Shown here in pieces: positions 25,356 to 35,136 of a stretch of 40,385 bases of DNA. How positions within the stretch are numbered: the first letter of the stretch is position 1; the number at the start of each line of letters is the position of its first letter. A program made the position numbers and the translations under genes. Source of the DNA: Saprospiraceae bacterium (GTDB lineage: Bacteria > Bacteroidota > Bacteroidia > Chitinophagales > Saprospiraceae); contig JADZFD010000104.1 of NCBI GenBank assembly GCA_020850225.1, forward strand, positions 1 to 40,385. Direction: 5' to 3'. The notes under the pieces were generated by a model, which was not told the DNA's origin, searched no databases, and was given only the letters and a program-made list of their open reading frames with translations.

Positions 25356-28300
25356 ATGAAACAAGTCTTTTTTATTTTACTTGTACTTATGGGGAGTATG
25401 AGTATGGCCATTGGTCAAAGAATGGTTTCCGGAATTGCTACCAATAATTCCGGAGAAGCTTTGATTGGAGCAAGTGTCGTAGTGAAGGAGTTTCCGGCTA
25501 TAGGTACGATTACCGATATAGACGGAAGATATTCATTACGGGTTCCAGAAGGAGGCAAAACCCTCGTAGTCAGCTACGTAGGTTACACCTCTCAGGAAAT
25601 AGCAATTGATAACCAATCAACGATTAATATTTCCCTCGAAGCCGGACAAGTACTTGATGAAGTCGTAGTAACTGCTTACGGTATTGAAAGGAAGAGAAAC
25701 GACTTGTCAGTTTCGGCTCAGAAAGTGACAGGTGATGAAGTGAATCAGGTACGTAACAACAACTTCATAAATGCTTTATCAGGCAAGGTTGCCGGTCTTA
25801 GCATCCGTACCAACAACAACATGGGTGGATCTACCAACGTGATTCTTCGTGGAACAAAATCTATTTCTGGTAACAACCAGGCGCTATTTGTAGTGGATGG
25901 CGTTCCTGTATCCAACTCAACCCTCAACAGTACTACTACAGCCAGAGGTTTTGAGGGATATGACTATGGTTCCAGTGGTGCCGATATCAATACTGATGAT
26001 ATCGAAAGTATCACTGTACTTAAAGGAGCTGCCGCAGCATTGTACGGTAGCCGGGGCGCTAATGGTGTAATTATCATCAATACTAAAAAAGGTAAGAAAG
26101 ACAATTTTTCAGTAGAAGTTAATTCCGGATTGACATTTGGAAAAATAGACAAATCCACATTTATCGAGTATCAGAATGAATATGGTGCCGGATATGGTCA
26201 GGATTACTACGATTATGCACCTAACTTAGGATTCAGATCTTCTGATTTATTTACTCCGGGTATTGAATCACCTTTTGTACCTGTTACAGAAGACGGTTCT
26301 TTCGGTGCCCGTTTTGATCCGAATCTTTTGGTGTATGACTGGAGGTCTCTGGACTCCAAGTCTCCGCAATATGGTAAGCCAAGCCCATGGGTGGCTGCTA
26401 AAAATGATGCATCCAAGTTCTTTGAAACATCTGTTACAAGCAACCAAAGTATCGTTATTTCCGGCGGTGGTAAAACAACTACCTACAAATTGGGCTTCAA
26501 CAGAAATGATGAAAAAGGTATGATGCCTAACAGTAATCTTGCTAAAAACATGCTGAGTTTGTCAGGCTCTCTGGAACCTAATGATAAATTTAAATTCAGT
26601 TCTTCCATCAACTTTACCAATCAGGCAGCAACCGGAAGATACGGTTCCGGATATGGTAATGTAAACGCAGTAACCATGTTCAGACAATGGTGGCAAACCA
26701 ATGTTGACATTTTGGATCAGAAAGAGGCATTTGAGAGATTCAGACAAAATGCAACATGGAACCCTGCTGGAATTGAAGTAGATGCAGGACCTATCTTCTG
26801 GGACAACCCATATTTCGTACGTTATATCAATTACGAAAATGACTCCAGAAACAGATTATTTGGTAATGTTCAGGCACAATACAATCTGCTTCCTGAATTA
26901 AGTATCATAGGTAGAATTGGTGCTGACATGGCTTTTGACCAGCAGGAAGAAAGAAGAGGTAAGTCTTCAGTTGACTTAGGTTATTACAATATTTACAACC
27001 GTTCTTATAAAGAATACAACTATGACTTACTTGCTAATTACAACAAAGACCTGAATGACGACTTCAATCTGAATGTAGGTGTAGGTACTAACATCAGAAG
27101 AAGTTATATCAGCTCTATCTTCAGCGAAACCAATACAGACCTTGTTGTTGATGGTTTATATTCCATTTCCAACTCTTCAGGTATTCCAAATCCACCAAGT
27201 GAATCTTATATTCCTGTAGGTGTTGACGGTATTTTTGCTACTGCTACATTGAATGCATGGAAACGTCTTTCAATTGATGCTACGATCAGAAGAGACCAGT
27301 CCACTACCCTTCCTGAAGCAAATAATACATTCATATATCCTTCCATTTCTGCAGGATATAACTTTACGGATCTGGTAGATCAGAGCTGGTTGTCCTACGG
27401 AAAACTGAGAGCTTCTTACTCAGAAGTAGGTAATGATGCGCCTGCATTAAGCGTAAATAACGTATATGACAAACCAACTGCATTCGGTACGATTCCGTTT
27501 TTCAGATTACCTACAGTTAAAAACAATGCTGATCTGAAACCTGAAAGAACCAAGGCTTATGAAGTAGGATTGGATATGGCATTCCTGGAACACAGAATCG
27601 GATTTGAACTGACTTATTACAATGCGTCTACTTTTGATCAGATTATACCTATTCAGATCACAGGAGCTACAGGTTATACTTCCAAGTATATTAACTCCGG
27701 AGAGGTTAATAACAGTGGAATTGAATTGATAGCTAGTTTTGTACCTGTCAGATCCAAAGACCTTACGTGGACGTTAAACGTAAACTTTGCCAAAAACAAA
27801 AATGAGGTTGTATCATTGTATGATGCAAATACAAAACAAATTGTTATTGGAACATTTCAGAATGGTGTAAGCCTCGTGGCAAGACCAGGTCAGCCATTCG
27901 GTACGCTTCTGGGACGTGGTTTTGTTCTGGATGCCAATGGAAACAAAGTAGTAGATGAAGACGGATATTATAAATCAAAAGGAGCATCCGAAATCGGAAA
28001 TATACAGCCTGACTGGCAAGCTGGTTTTGGCAGCTCATTGAGATACAAAAACCTGAGTTTCGGATTATTGGTTGATGCCAAGATTGGTGGTGATATTTAC
28101 TCACTAGATCAGGGATACGGACAATACACAGGACTTCCTGCATTAACAGCCGGTTTAAACGATTTGGGCAATCCAAAAAGAGACCCGATAGCTAAAGGTG
28201 GTGGGGTAATATTACCGGGTGTTAAGGAAGATGGTACACCAAATGATATCAGAGTTTCAGCTGAAAATGCAGACGTAGCACCATGGGGTTCTATCAATGC

Positions 28301-28571
28301 ACCGAATGAAAACGTAATCTATGATGCCAGCTATGTAAAACTGAGAGAATTGAACCTGACTTATAGTTTCGATAATAAATTATTTGCCAATTCAAGATTT
28401 GTAAAAGGAGTTGATGTATCATTGGTAGGCCGTAATCTTTGGATTCTGTATAAAAACTTACCGGATGCTGATCCTGAAGAGGTATATAGTGCCGGTAATA
28501 TTTCAGGTCACCAGGGTGGTGCTTATCCAACATTGAGAACCGCTGGATTTAATATTAAACTTAGATTTTAA
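25356..28571 (+). CDS. SusC/RagA-family TonB-dependent outer-membrane transporter
   Basis: The 1071-residue protein has a signal peptide (about 1-20), a carboxypeptidase-regulatory-like beta domain (about 24-100, with GATVV-type SYVGYTSQEI), a TonB-box-like DEVVVTAYG (101-109), a plug domain with LFVVDGVPV and AALYGSRGANGVIIINTKKG, and a long barrel ending in FNIKLRF. SusC proteins import oligosaccharides, peptides or other large solutes with a SusD lid. Length and order are normal. The gene is followed 15 bp later by a susD-like gene. No glycoside hydrolase, peptidase or sensor is adjacent, so the substrate is unknown. Confidence 0.95.
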   Translation: MKQVFFILLVLMGSMSMAIGQRMVSGIATNNSGEALIGASVVVKEFPAIGTITDIDGRYSLRVPEGGKTLVVSYVGYTSQEIAIDNQSTINISLEAGQVLDEVVVTAYGIERKRNDLSVSAQKVTGDEVNQVRNNNFINALSGKVAGLSIRTNNNMGGSTNVILRGTKSISGNNQALFVVDGVPVSNSTLNSTTTARGFEGYDYGSSGADINTDDIESITVLKGAAAALYGSRGANGVIIINTKKGKKDNFSVEVNSGLTFGKIDKSTFIEYQNEYGAGYGQDYYDYAPNLGFRSSDLFTPGIESPFVPVTEDGSFGARFDPNLLVYDWRSLDSKSPQYGKPSPWVAAKNDASKFFETSVTSNQSIVISGGGKTTTYKLGFNRNDEKGMMPNSNLAKNMLSLSGSLEPNDKFKFSSSINFTNQAATGRYGSGYGNVNAVTMFRQWWQTNVDILDQKEAFERFRQNATWNPAGIEVDAGPIFWDNPYFVRYINYENDSRNRLFGNVQAQYNLLPELSIIGRIGADMAFDQQEERRGKSSVDLGYYNIYNRSYKEYNYDLLANYNKDLNDDFNLNVGVGTNIRRSYISSIFSETNTDLVVDGLYSISNSSGIPNPPSESYIPVGVDGIFATATLNAWKRLSIDATIRRDQSTTLPEANNTFIYPSISAGYNFTDLVDQSWLSYGKLRASYSEVGNDAPALSVNNVYDKPTAFGTIPFFRLPTVKNNADLKPERTKAYEVGLDMAFLEHRIGFELTYYNASTFDQIIPIQITGATGYTSKYINSGEVNNSGIELIASFVPVRSKDLTWTLNVNFAKNKNEVVSLYDANTKQIVIGTFQNGVSLVARPGQPFGTLLGRGFVLDANGNKVVDEDGYYKSKGASEIGNIQPDWQAGFGSSLRYKNLSFGLLVDAKIGGDIYSLDQGYGQYTGLPALTAGLNDLGNPKRDPIAKGGGVILPGVKEDGTPNDIRVSAENADVAPWGSINAPNENVIYDASYVKLRELNLTYSFDNKLFANSRFVKGVDVSLVGRNLWILYKNLPDADPEEVYSAGNISGHQGGAYPTLRTAGFNIKLRF

Positions 28572-28586
28572 AAAAAATAATAAAAG

Positions 28587-30014
28587 ATGAAAAGATATTT
28601 AATATATTTATTATTACCTGTCCTGTTTATTACGAGTTGTGTAAACAGTTTGGACGATTATAATGTCGATACTAAAAAACCTTCATCGGTAGAAGCTGGT
28701 CCTCTTTTTGCTTTCTCATCAAAAGCCATCAACGACCTGCTCAATAGTACCAACGTTAATATCAATGTATATAGATTCTATGTACAGTATTTTACATCAA
28801 CCACATACCTGGATGAGCCTCGTTATGATATTACAACCCGTACTATACCTCAGGCATCCTGGGACAGAATGTATGTTACTGCGCTCTCTAATCTGAAGGA
28901 AGCTAAAAGGATTGTAACAGCTGATAAGGTGATATCTGCTGAGACTAAGGCAAATCAACTTGCAATGATTGACGTTCTGGAAGTATATGCATACTCAATT
29001 CTCGTCAATACTTTTGGTGATGTACCTTATACTGAAGCGCTGAACATCGATAATCCACAACCTAAGTATGACGATGCCAAAACAATCACACTGGATCTCA
29101 TCAAGAGACTGGATGCGGACGTAGCAGCGATCAATTCTGCAGGTAGCGGATTCGGTTCTTCCGATATTATTTACAAGGGAAGTACGGACAAGTGGAGTAA
29201 ATTTGCAAATTCTCTCAGATTAAAGCTGGCAATGGTAATTGCTGACACAGACAGTGACACAGCATCCAAAACAGCCAAGGCAGCTGCAGGAGGTGCTTTA
29301 ATTACAGCTAATGCAGACAACGCATTATTCGGTTATGTTGCAGCTCCCAACAATAATCCTGTTTGGGATGATATCCCTCCAAGAAGCTCCAGGCAGGACT
29401 TTGTCGGTGCAAGTACTTTTATCGATGTACTGAATGGCCTGAATGATCCAAGAAGAGCTGCATACTATACTTCAGTAGACGGAGAATTTAAAGGTGGAAG
29501 ATATGGCTTCAATAATGTTTACGCCAACTTCTCAACATTCAGCCCTAAGGTAGGAGCTTTTAATTTCCCTGGCAATATGCTGGATGCTGCTGAAGTCAAC
29601 TTCCTGTTGGCTGAGGCTGTAGAGAGAGGATATATCAGCGGTAATGCTCAGGATTATTACAATGCCGGTGTTAAGGCTTCCATAGATTATTGGGGTGTTA
29701 GCGGATCTGATACGTATCTTGCTCAGCCTGGTGTTGATTATGCCAATGCTGCTTCAGGTGCTACATGGAGAGAGAAAATCGCAAACCAGAAATGGATTGC
29801 TTTCTACAACAGACCATTTGATGCATGGACTGACTGGAGAAAATTTGATTTCCCGGCACTGACAAAACCAGATGCACCAAATGTACCTGAAATTCCTGTA
29901 AGATTGATCTATCCGGTTGTTAACAATGCATTGAATGCACAGGCAACAACCGATGCTGCCACTAAAATAGGCGGTGACAAATCAAGTACTAAATTGTTCT
30001 GGGACAATAAATAA
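28587..30014 (+). CDS. SusD/RagB-family outer-membrane lipoprotein
   Basis: The 475-residue protein has a lipobox TSC (Cys 18), the SusD-type helical repeat (TPR-like) region and late family features such as LLAEAVERG and WREKIANQKWIAFYNRPFDAWTDWRK. It sits as a lid on the SusC barrel outside the cell and captures the substrate. The composition with many NP/NN turns and the ending ALNAQATTDAATKIGGD resemble the SusD-like group annotated as 'RagB/SusD or SusD/RagB-like' (SusD_2 type). A strong terminator closes the pair. Confidence 0.92.
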   Translation: MKRYLIYLLLPVLFITSCVNSLDDYNVDTKKPSSVEAGPLFAFSSKAINDLLNSTNVNINVYRFYVQYFTSTTYLDEPRYDITTRTIPQASWDRMYVTALSNLKEAKRIVTADKVISAETKANQLAMIDVLEVYAYSILVNTFGDVPYTEALNIDNPQPKYDDAKTITLDLIKRLDADVAAINSAGSGFGSSDIIYKGSTDKWSKFANSLRLKLAMVIADTDSDTASKTAKAAAGGALITANADNALFGYVAAPNNNPVWDDIPPRSSRQDFVGASTFIDVLNGLNDPRRAAYYTSVDGEFKGGRYGFNNVYANFSTFSPKVGAFNFPGNMLDAAEVNFLLAEAVERGYISGNAQDYYNAGVKASIDYWGVSGSDTYLAQPGVDYANAASGATWREKIANQKWIAFYNRPFDAWTDWRKFDFPALTKPDAPNVPEIPVRLIYPVVNNALNAQATTDAATKIGGDKSSTKLFWDNK

Positions 30015-30040
30015 AATGTAATTAAAATCCAATTTGTAAA

Positions 30041-30074
30041 GAAGGGGTGATTTGTACAAATCACCCCTTCTTTT
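30041..30074 (+). terminator. Strong terminator after the susCD pair
   Basis: A perfect 30-bp palindrome (30041-30070; arms GAAGGGGTGATTTGT and ACAAATCACCCCTTC) is followed by TTTT. It separates the susCD unit from the nor genes. The rest of the spacer (30075-30395) shows nothing else that I can support. Confidence 0.85.
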
Positions 30075-30395
30075 ATTATAGATAGTTTTGATCTATCACC
30101 ATTTTTGCATAATTTACAAAAAATAACACCATAACGCAGATTCTATTATTTGTTGGCAAAGTATAAAACTGGTGCCTATGTATTTTTAAATCTCACAAGC
30201 GAAATATAGTATGGTTTAGTGATCCCTTAGTGGGCATAGTGGTAAAATATCTCATAATCAGGAAGTAACTTTACCTACCCTTCCAATTCATACGACCCAT
30301 TCTTAATACAACTTCATACTTCTAATGTTGCACAGCTAATACATTGAAGTTTAACTAAATTAGATTGATTCTATTTTAACAAATATAATACTCAA

Positions 30396-30411
30396 TATGA
30401 CTAAAGTCATC
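30396..30411 (+). promoter_or_regulatory. 16-bp inverted repeat (Crp/Fnr-type operator) upstream of norC
   Basis: The core ATGAC-TAAA-GTCAT (30397-30410) is a perfect inverted repeat with an N4 spacer, like NnrR/Dnr/Fnr sites with a TGA-type half-site. It ends exactly 21 nt before the -7 element at 30433, the same spacing as the palindrome before the sulfur genes. Confidence 0.55.
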
Positions 30412-30432
30412 AAATATAGATACATTTCTACA

Positions 30433-30440
30433 TACATTTG
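30433..30440 (+). promoter_or_regulatory. Promoter -7 element of norC
   Basis: TACATTTG matches TAnnTTTG and lies 51 nt before the ATG at 30492. No -33 TTG is seen at the usual distance; the operator takes its place. Confidence 0.55.
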
Positions 30441-30491
30441 CTATAAGAATATTTTATAATCTAATTTTCTAACAAAACAAAACCAATCATT

Positions 30492-30926
30492 ATGTTATCA
30501 AAATCACAAGCCAGGGCATTTTTCCTCGGTGGAACAGTGGTAACCTTTATGGCATTTATCGGACTTACCATTTATTCATTTCGCCCGCAGAATGACCAAA
30601 CACACCATGACAAGATTGATGCACAGGTCATCAGAGGCAAACATCTGTGGGAGACCAATAACTGTATGGGCTGTCATACTATCCTTGGAGAAGGCGGATA
30701 TTACGCTCCGGAACTTACCAAAGTCGTAGAAAGAAAGGGAGAAGAATACATTAAAATAGTACTTCAGTCTAAGGTTCCATGGGAACCCAATGGCAGGAAG
30801 ATGGTAGCGTATGCGATGAACGATGAAGATACCCAAGCAATGATCGCATATTTCAAATGGATAGGCGGTATAGACCTGAACGGTTTTGACCGCATTGTTT
30901 CCCCGTTATCCAAAGACAAACAATAA
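30492..30926 (+). CDS. norC: Nitric oxide reductase cytochrome c subunit
   Basis: NorC feeds electrons to NorB for the reduction of two NO to N2O. The 144-residue protein has one N-terminal membrane anchor (about 10-30) and a periplasmic cytochrome c domain with heme-binding CMGCH (58-62) in the NorC-typical context ETNNCMGCHTILGEG. The distal Met is likely within RKMVAYAM further on. Length is normal. It is the first gene of the nor cluster, 26 bp before norB, under the operator/promoter at 30396-30440. Confidence 0.95.
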   Translation: MLSKSQARAFFLGGTVVTFMAFIGLTIYSFRPQNDQTHHDKIDAQVIRGKHLWETNNCMGCHTILGEGGYYAPELTKVVERKGEEYIKIVLQSKVPWEPNGRKMVAYAMNDEDTQAMIAYFKWIGGIDLNGFDRIVSPLSKDKQ

Positions 30927-30952
30927 TTTATTCAACAGTTAATTCAATTATC

Positions 30953-32293
30953 ATGAAATATAAATCTCAAAAAGTAGCCTACTGGTTCTTTGCACTCTGC
31001 ATGTTGTTATTTACCCTTCAGATTGTATATGGTTTTATCATGGGTTTTGCCCGGATAGGCATGGATGGTCTACATGATTTCATTCCTTTTAATACTGCCC
31101 GGGCTGTACACACAAATCTACTGGTAGTATGGTTGCTCACCGGATTTATGGGTGCCGCCTACTACATTATACCTGAAGAAGCCCAGCGCGAACTCATCAG
31201 TGTAAAATGGGCATATATTCAACTGATATCTCTGGCAGTAGTAGGTGTTGTAGCCATCGTTGGCTACCATTTCAATTATTGGGAAGGTAGAAAATTTCTG
31301 GAAATACCAAGAGAACTCGACTACCTTGTTGTTGTCAATGTCCTGCTTTTCCTCGGACTCATATTAGGCACACTGTTTACAGGTAAACGAAAAACCACAA
31401 CAGCTCTCGTGCTCTCCATGGGACTGTTGTTTGCAGCATTGCTCTACCTGCCGGGCATGATCTGGTTTGACAGTCAGGTGACGGACTCCTTCTTCCGCTG
31501 GTGGGTTGTACACCTTTGGGTTGAGGGTGTATGGGAGTTGATTATGGGCGGTATCCTCTCCTATCTACTGATCAAACTTACCGGTGTTGACCGCGAAGTA
31601 ATCGAAAAATGGCTCTATGTCATCGTAGGTCTTACCTTCCTATCCGGAATATTGGGTACCGGTCACCACTACTACTACATCGGTGTTAATAAAATCTGGT
31701 TGATCGTCGGTGGAATATTCTCTGCTTTGGAGCCGCTGGCATTCCTTGCTATGGCACTTTTCGCCGTATATATGTACCGTAAAGGTGAAAAATCTCACCC
31801 CAATAAGATTGCTTTATTCTGGACTATCGGCGCTGCCATTGTTTCCTTCATAGGTGCCGGATTGCTGGGATTTGCCCACACCCTGCCACAGACCAATCTC
31901 TATACACACGGAACACTCGTCACCGCCATGCATGGACACTATGCATTCTGGGGCGCCTATGCCATGATTGTACTAGCTATCATCAGCTATGCCCTACCCA
32001 ATATTACGGGTAGAAAACGCCATGACAAGACCAATGGACATATGGCTTTCTGGCTTTCCAATATCGGTATGCTCGGTATGACCGTAGCTTTCGGAGTAGC
32101 AGGTGTAGTTCAGGTATATATGGAGCGGAAGATGGGTCTCGATTTCATGAAGGTACAGAACGAAATCAGCATTCACTTTGTCGTTCTCTTACTCTGTGCC
32201 ACCTTGTTTGCTACCGGCATAACCATGTATATAATCGAATTTATAAAATACGGAAAACCCTCTGACGAAGCAATGACAACAGATACACATTAG
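30953..32293 (+). CDS. norB: Nitric oxide reductase catalytic subunit (cNOR)
   Basis: The 446-residue inner-membrane protein has about twelve helices of the heme-copper oxidase superfamily. The diheme and iron ligands are all present: H53 (AVHTNL), H187 and E191 in HLWVEGVWE, H238-H239 in GTGHHYYY, and H327/H329 in MHGHYAFWGAY. The Glu at FeB marks it as a NO reductase, not an oxidase. There is no quinol-oxidising N-terminal extension, so it is the cytochrome c-dependent type, matching the NorC gene upstream. Confidence 0.97.
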   Translation: MKYKSQKVAYWFFALCMLLFTLQIVYGFIMGFARIGMDGLHDFIPFNTARAVHTNLLVVWLLTGFMGAAYYIIPEEAQRELISVKWAYIQLISLAVVGVVAIVGYHFNYWEGRKFLEIPRELDYLVVVNVLLFLGLILGTLFTGKRKTTTALVLSMGLLFAALLYLPGMIWFDSQVTDSFFRWWVVHLWVEGVWELIMGGILSYLLIKLTGVDREVIEKWLYVIVGLTFLSGILGTGHHYYYIGVNKIWLIVGGIFSALEPLAFLAMALFAVYMYRKGEKSHPNKIALFWTIGAAIVSFIGAGLLGFAHTLPQTNLYTHGTLVTAMHGHYAFWGAYAMIVLAIISYALPNITGRKRHDKTNGHMAFWLSNIGMLGMTVAFGVAGVVQVYMERKMGLDFMKVQNEISIHFVVLLLCATLFATGITMYIIEFIKYGKPSDEAMTTDTH

Positions 32294-32316
32294 TATCCTG
32301 TAATAAAAGACTTTTT

Positions 32317-32372
32317 ATGAATGGAAGCGGGCAGTCATCATGCGAATGTCATTCCTGCTTTCATTCATTTTT
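32317..32372 (+). terminator. Hairpin after norB
   Basis: ATGAATG pairs with CATTCAT, AAGC with GCTT, and GG with CC, around a ~20-nt loop; five T follow. It could end or attenuate the norCB transcript, giving norCB and norQDEF different levels. No clear promoter is seen in the remaining bases before norQ. Confidence 0.5.
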
Positions 32373-32567
32373 CACCATCTGCTCCGTTGCTTTTCTGACG
32401 CAGTGCCGTTTTGTGACGTTTTTTAATTAAACCGGTATTATTTTCCCTGACGAACTTCAATGATTTTATTCTTAGCCGTATAAAAACCTGTACTTTCCAT
32501 TAGCATATCTTCAAATCAGCTAATTGGGTAGATTTATATATAAAAAACATCAAAATAAATATCATTC

Positions 32568-33353
32568 ATGCTAACCAATGTAAACACCGTATATTATAAG
32601 GAAACAGGCTCTGAAAAGGAGGTTTTTCATCATGCATGGAAACTAAAACTTCCCGTATTATTAAAAGGACCTACAGGTACCGGGAAATCCAGATTTGTTG
32701 AACATATGGCCGCAGAACTTGACAAGCAGCTGATTACTGTCAGTTGTCACGAAGAAACTTCATCCACAGACCTTATCGGACGCTTTATCATCAAGGGTGC
32801 CGAGACTGTCTGGATGGATGGCCCCTTGTCCATAGCAGTAAAAAACGGATATATGCTCTACCTGGATGAGGTAGCCGAAGCACGGCCTGACGTCATCGTA
32901 GCGATTCATGCACTGACCGACCACAGAAGAACCCTTTTTATCGACAAATTAGGCGCATCCATTCAGGCACACCCTGATTTTCTGCTTGTAGCATCATTCA
33001 ATCCGGGATATCAGAAGGGATTCAAGGAATTAAAACCTTCTACACGGCAACGATTTATAGCACTCTCCTTTGCATATCCGGATGCTAAGACAGAAGCTGA
33101 GATTCTCGTCGAAGAGACAGCTATTGACAAAGACATTGCCAAAAAATTGGTTTCCATAGGCAATAAAATCCGGAACCTGACCGAATTGGGACTTACAGAA
33201 ACGGTATCCACCCGGTTGCTGGTCGATGCCGCCAAACTCATCCACAGTGGCCTTCCCAAACGTATGTCTGTACATGTTGCAGTAGTGGAGCCGCTGACGG
33301 ACGAACCGGAAACTATACAAGCATTGAAGGATTTATGCGATCTGATGATTTAA
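32568..33353 (+). CDS. norQ: MoxR-type AAA+ ATPase NorQ
   Basis: The 261-residue cytoplasmic ATPase has Walker A GPTGTGKS (34-41), Walker B YLDE (98-101) and sensor/arginine elements further on (SFNPGY, RQRFIAL). NorQ and NorD work together to insert the non-heme iron into NorB. The family is shared with CbbQ, but the place directly before a NorD gene inside the nor cluster settles the name. It lies 12 bp upstream of norD. Confidence 0.93.
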   Translation: MLTNVNTVYYKETGSEKEVFHHAWKLKLPVLLKGPTGTGKSRFVEHMAAELDKQLITVSCHEETSSTDLIGRFIIKGAETVWMDGPLSIAVKNGYMLYLDEVAEARPDVIVAIHALTDHRRTLFIDKLGASIQAHPDFLLVASFNPGYQKGFKELKPSTRQRFIALSFAYPDAKTEAEILVEETAIDKDIAKKLVSIGNKIRNLTELGLTETVSTRLLVDAAKLIHSGLPKRMSVHVAVVEPLTDEPETIQALKDLCDLMI

Positions 33354-33365
33354 TAAAAAAAGACT

Positions 33366-35135
33366 ATGGGGCTCGATCTGGACGAAATAATATATGCGCG
33401 CGTACTTAGGTTTCTGAAAAAACGCAAGGAAAAGGATGCAGTCGTTTTAGCTAAAAAAGTGGAGTTGGCTGATGTAAGGCCTCGTCTTACACTTGTCGCC
33501 CGTGCAGTGACCGGAAAACATACTGAACTCTACCCTGCTGAAAGAGAAGGCGGATACAGGGATGATAATTACTTCTTACCACATACCTGTGCTCTGTTCG
33601 GTGACAGGGAAGCCAATTACAAATTTTACCTGTTCAGAGTACTCTATATGTCTGTACAGCAAAAACTGGGATTCAACTGGGATGCAGACACTTATGACGA
33701 AGACCTCTCCACACAAAAAGCGCTGGATACATCACCACAGGTACTTCAAGTCCTGTTTGAGTCATACCCTGCCATAGTAAAATGGTATGACTATTTCGTA
33801 CTACACCTACCGGCTAAGGACAGGAAAAATACACTTCCGGATACAAGCTGGCTCTATGGAAAATGGATGAAAAACAGCCCGACAACCCATAATCCGGATC
33901 AACTGCAACATATCAGTAACGAACTCAACAAAAAAAACAACAATATTGAAGCTGACACCACACTGAATGCCAAAGCTGTTGAGGAAATAGAATCTCTTAC
34001 CATTGATAAAAAGCAACAGGAAGACTACGTACTGATGCATAGCTTCGAAAAAGTGGAAACTGCTGAAGAATTTAACGGAAACTGGCGTGATTTCGATGGC
34101 AGGGACGAACTCAAAGACCATCAGGAAGCTCTTGAAGAAATGAATATGCGCTTTACAGTACGGGTCGATGATACGGTACATTCCGTGTATCAGGCTGAAT
34201 TTGTTGAAAATACAACCGTTGCCGAAAGTGCCGAAACTGACGAAAAGGGGCTGCATCTCAAATATGATGAATGGGATTATAAGAAAAGGATTTACTTGCC
34301 TGAATATTGCAAGGTTTACCCCAAATCACAGGTCAGAACATATTCCGCCTACTATACCCACACCCTATCAAGGCACCGGGCTACACTGAATGGTCTTCGC
34401 AAGATGCTCACCAGTGTAAACAACAAAATGCAACAGCACCGGAGATTGCTGCAGGGCGAATCCTTTGATCTCGACGCACTGACCGATTTATATACGGATA
34501 TACATTCAGGTATAACTCCGGATGACCGTATCTATCTGTCGCAGAGGAAGAAGGCAAAAGACATTTCTATACTACTCCTTCTGGATATCAGCCTCTCCAG
34601 CGACGGCTATGCAGCCGGTAACCGCGTCATTGATGTGGAGAAGGAAGTTTCCATCCTCTTCGGCGAGATACTCAGCGAATTCAATATCAATTTCGCTATT
34701 GACGGATTCAGTTCCAAAACCCGGAATCATACCACGTATATCACATTCAAGGAATTCAATGAATCCTGGAATCATGGCAAATTGAAAATCGGTGCTGCCG
34801 AACCTGCCGGTTATACGCGTATCGGCCCGGCACTACGCCATGCCGGCGCACGGCTTGATAATACAGATACCGGTAATAAATGGGTTATCCTGCTCTCCGA
34901 TGGCAAACCCAATGACTACGACAAATACGAAGGTGTACATGGTATTCAGGATATCAAACAAGCACTGCGTGAACTGAATGAGCGCCATATCCATGCATAT
35001 GCCCTCGCTATCGAGGCGCAGGCCAAATATTATCTGCCACAGATGTTTGGTCAGAATCATTACGAAATACTGACTACACCCGAGGCCTTGCTCAAATCAC
35101 TTGCTCAACTGTTCGAAAGAATCAAACACACATAA
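33366..35135 (+). CDS. norD: NorD, von Willebrand factor A-domain partner of NorQ
   Basis: The 589-residue protein has a long helical N-terminal part and a C-terminal VWA domain (about 395-589) with the metal-ion-dependent adhesion site LLLDISLSS (D407, S409, S411) and the later T/D positions in GYTRIGPALRH and LLSDGKPNDYD. With NorQ it activates the NO reductase; it carries no signal peptide and is expected at the cytoplasmic face of the membrane. Length is typical for the NorD group. The next gene starts one base after its stop. Confidence 0.93.
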   Translation: MGLDLDEIIYARVLRFLKKRKEKDAVVLAKKVELADVRPRLTLVARAVTGKHTELYPAEREGGYRDDNYFLPHTCALFGDREANYKFYLFRVLYMSVQQKLGFNWDADTYDEDLSTQKALDTSPQVLQVLFESYPAIVKWYDYFVLHLPAKDRKNTLPDTSWLYGKWMKNSPTTHNPDQLQHISNELNKKNNNIEADTTLNAKAVEEIESLTIDKKQQEDYVLMHSFEKVETAEEFNGNWRDFDGRDELKDHQEALEEMNMRFTVRVDDTVHSVYQAEFVENTTVAESAETDEKGLHLKYDEWDYKKRIYLPEYCKVYPKSQVRTYSAYYTHTLSRHRATLNGLRKMLTSVNNKMQQHRRLLQGESFDLDALTDLYTDIHSGITPDDRIYLSQRKKAKDISILLLLDISLSSDGYAAGNRVIDVEKEVSILFGEILSEFNINFAIDGFSSKTRNHTTYITFKEFNESWNHGKLKIGAAEPAGYTRIGPALRHAGARLDNTDTGNKWVILLSDGKPNDYDKYEGVHGIQDIKQALRELNERHIHAYALAIEAQAKYYLPQMFGQNHYEILTTPEALLKSLAQLFERIKHT

Positions 35136-35136
35136 T

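Noticed and set aside
32568..35135. CbbQ/CbbO pair for RuBisCO activation
   Set aside because: The same families serve both roles, but the position between norB and norE/F and the lack of RuBisCO genes make NorQ/NorD the right reading.
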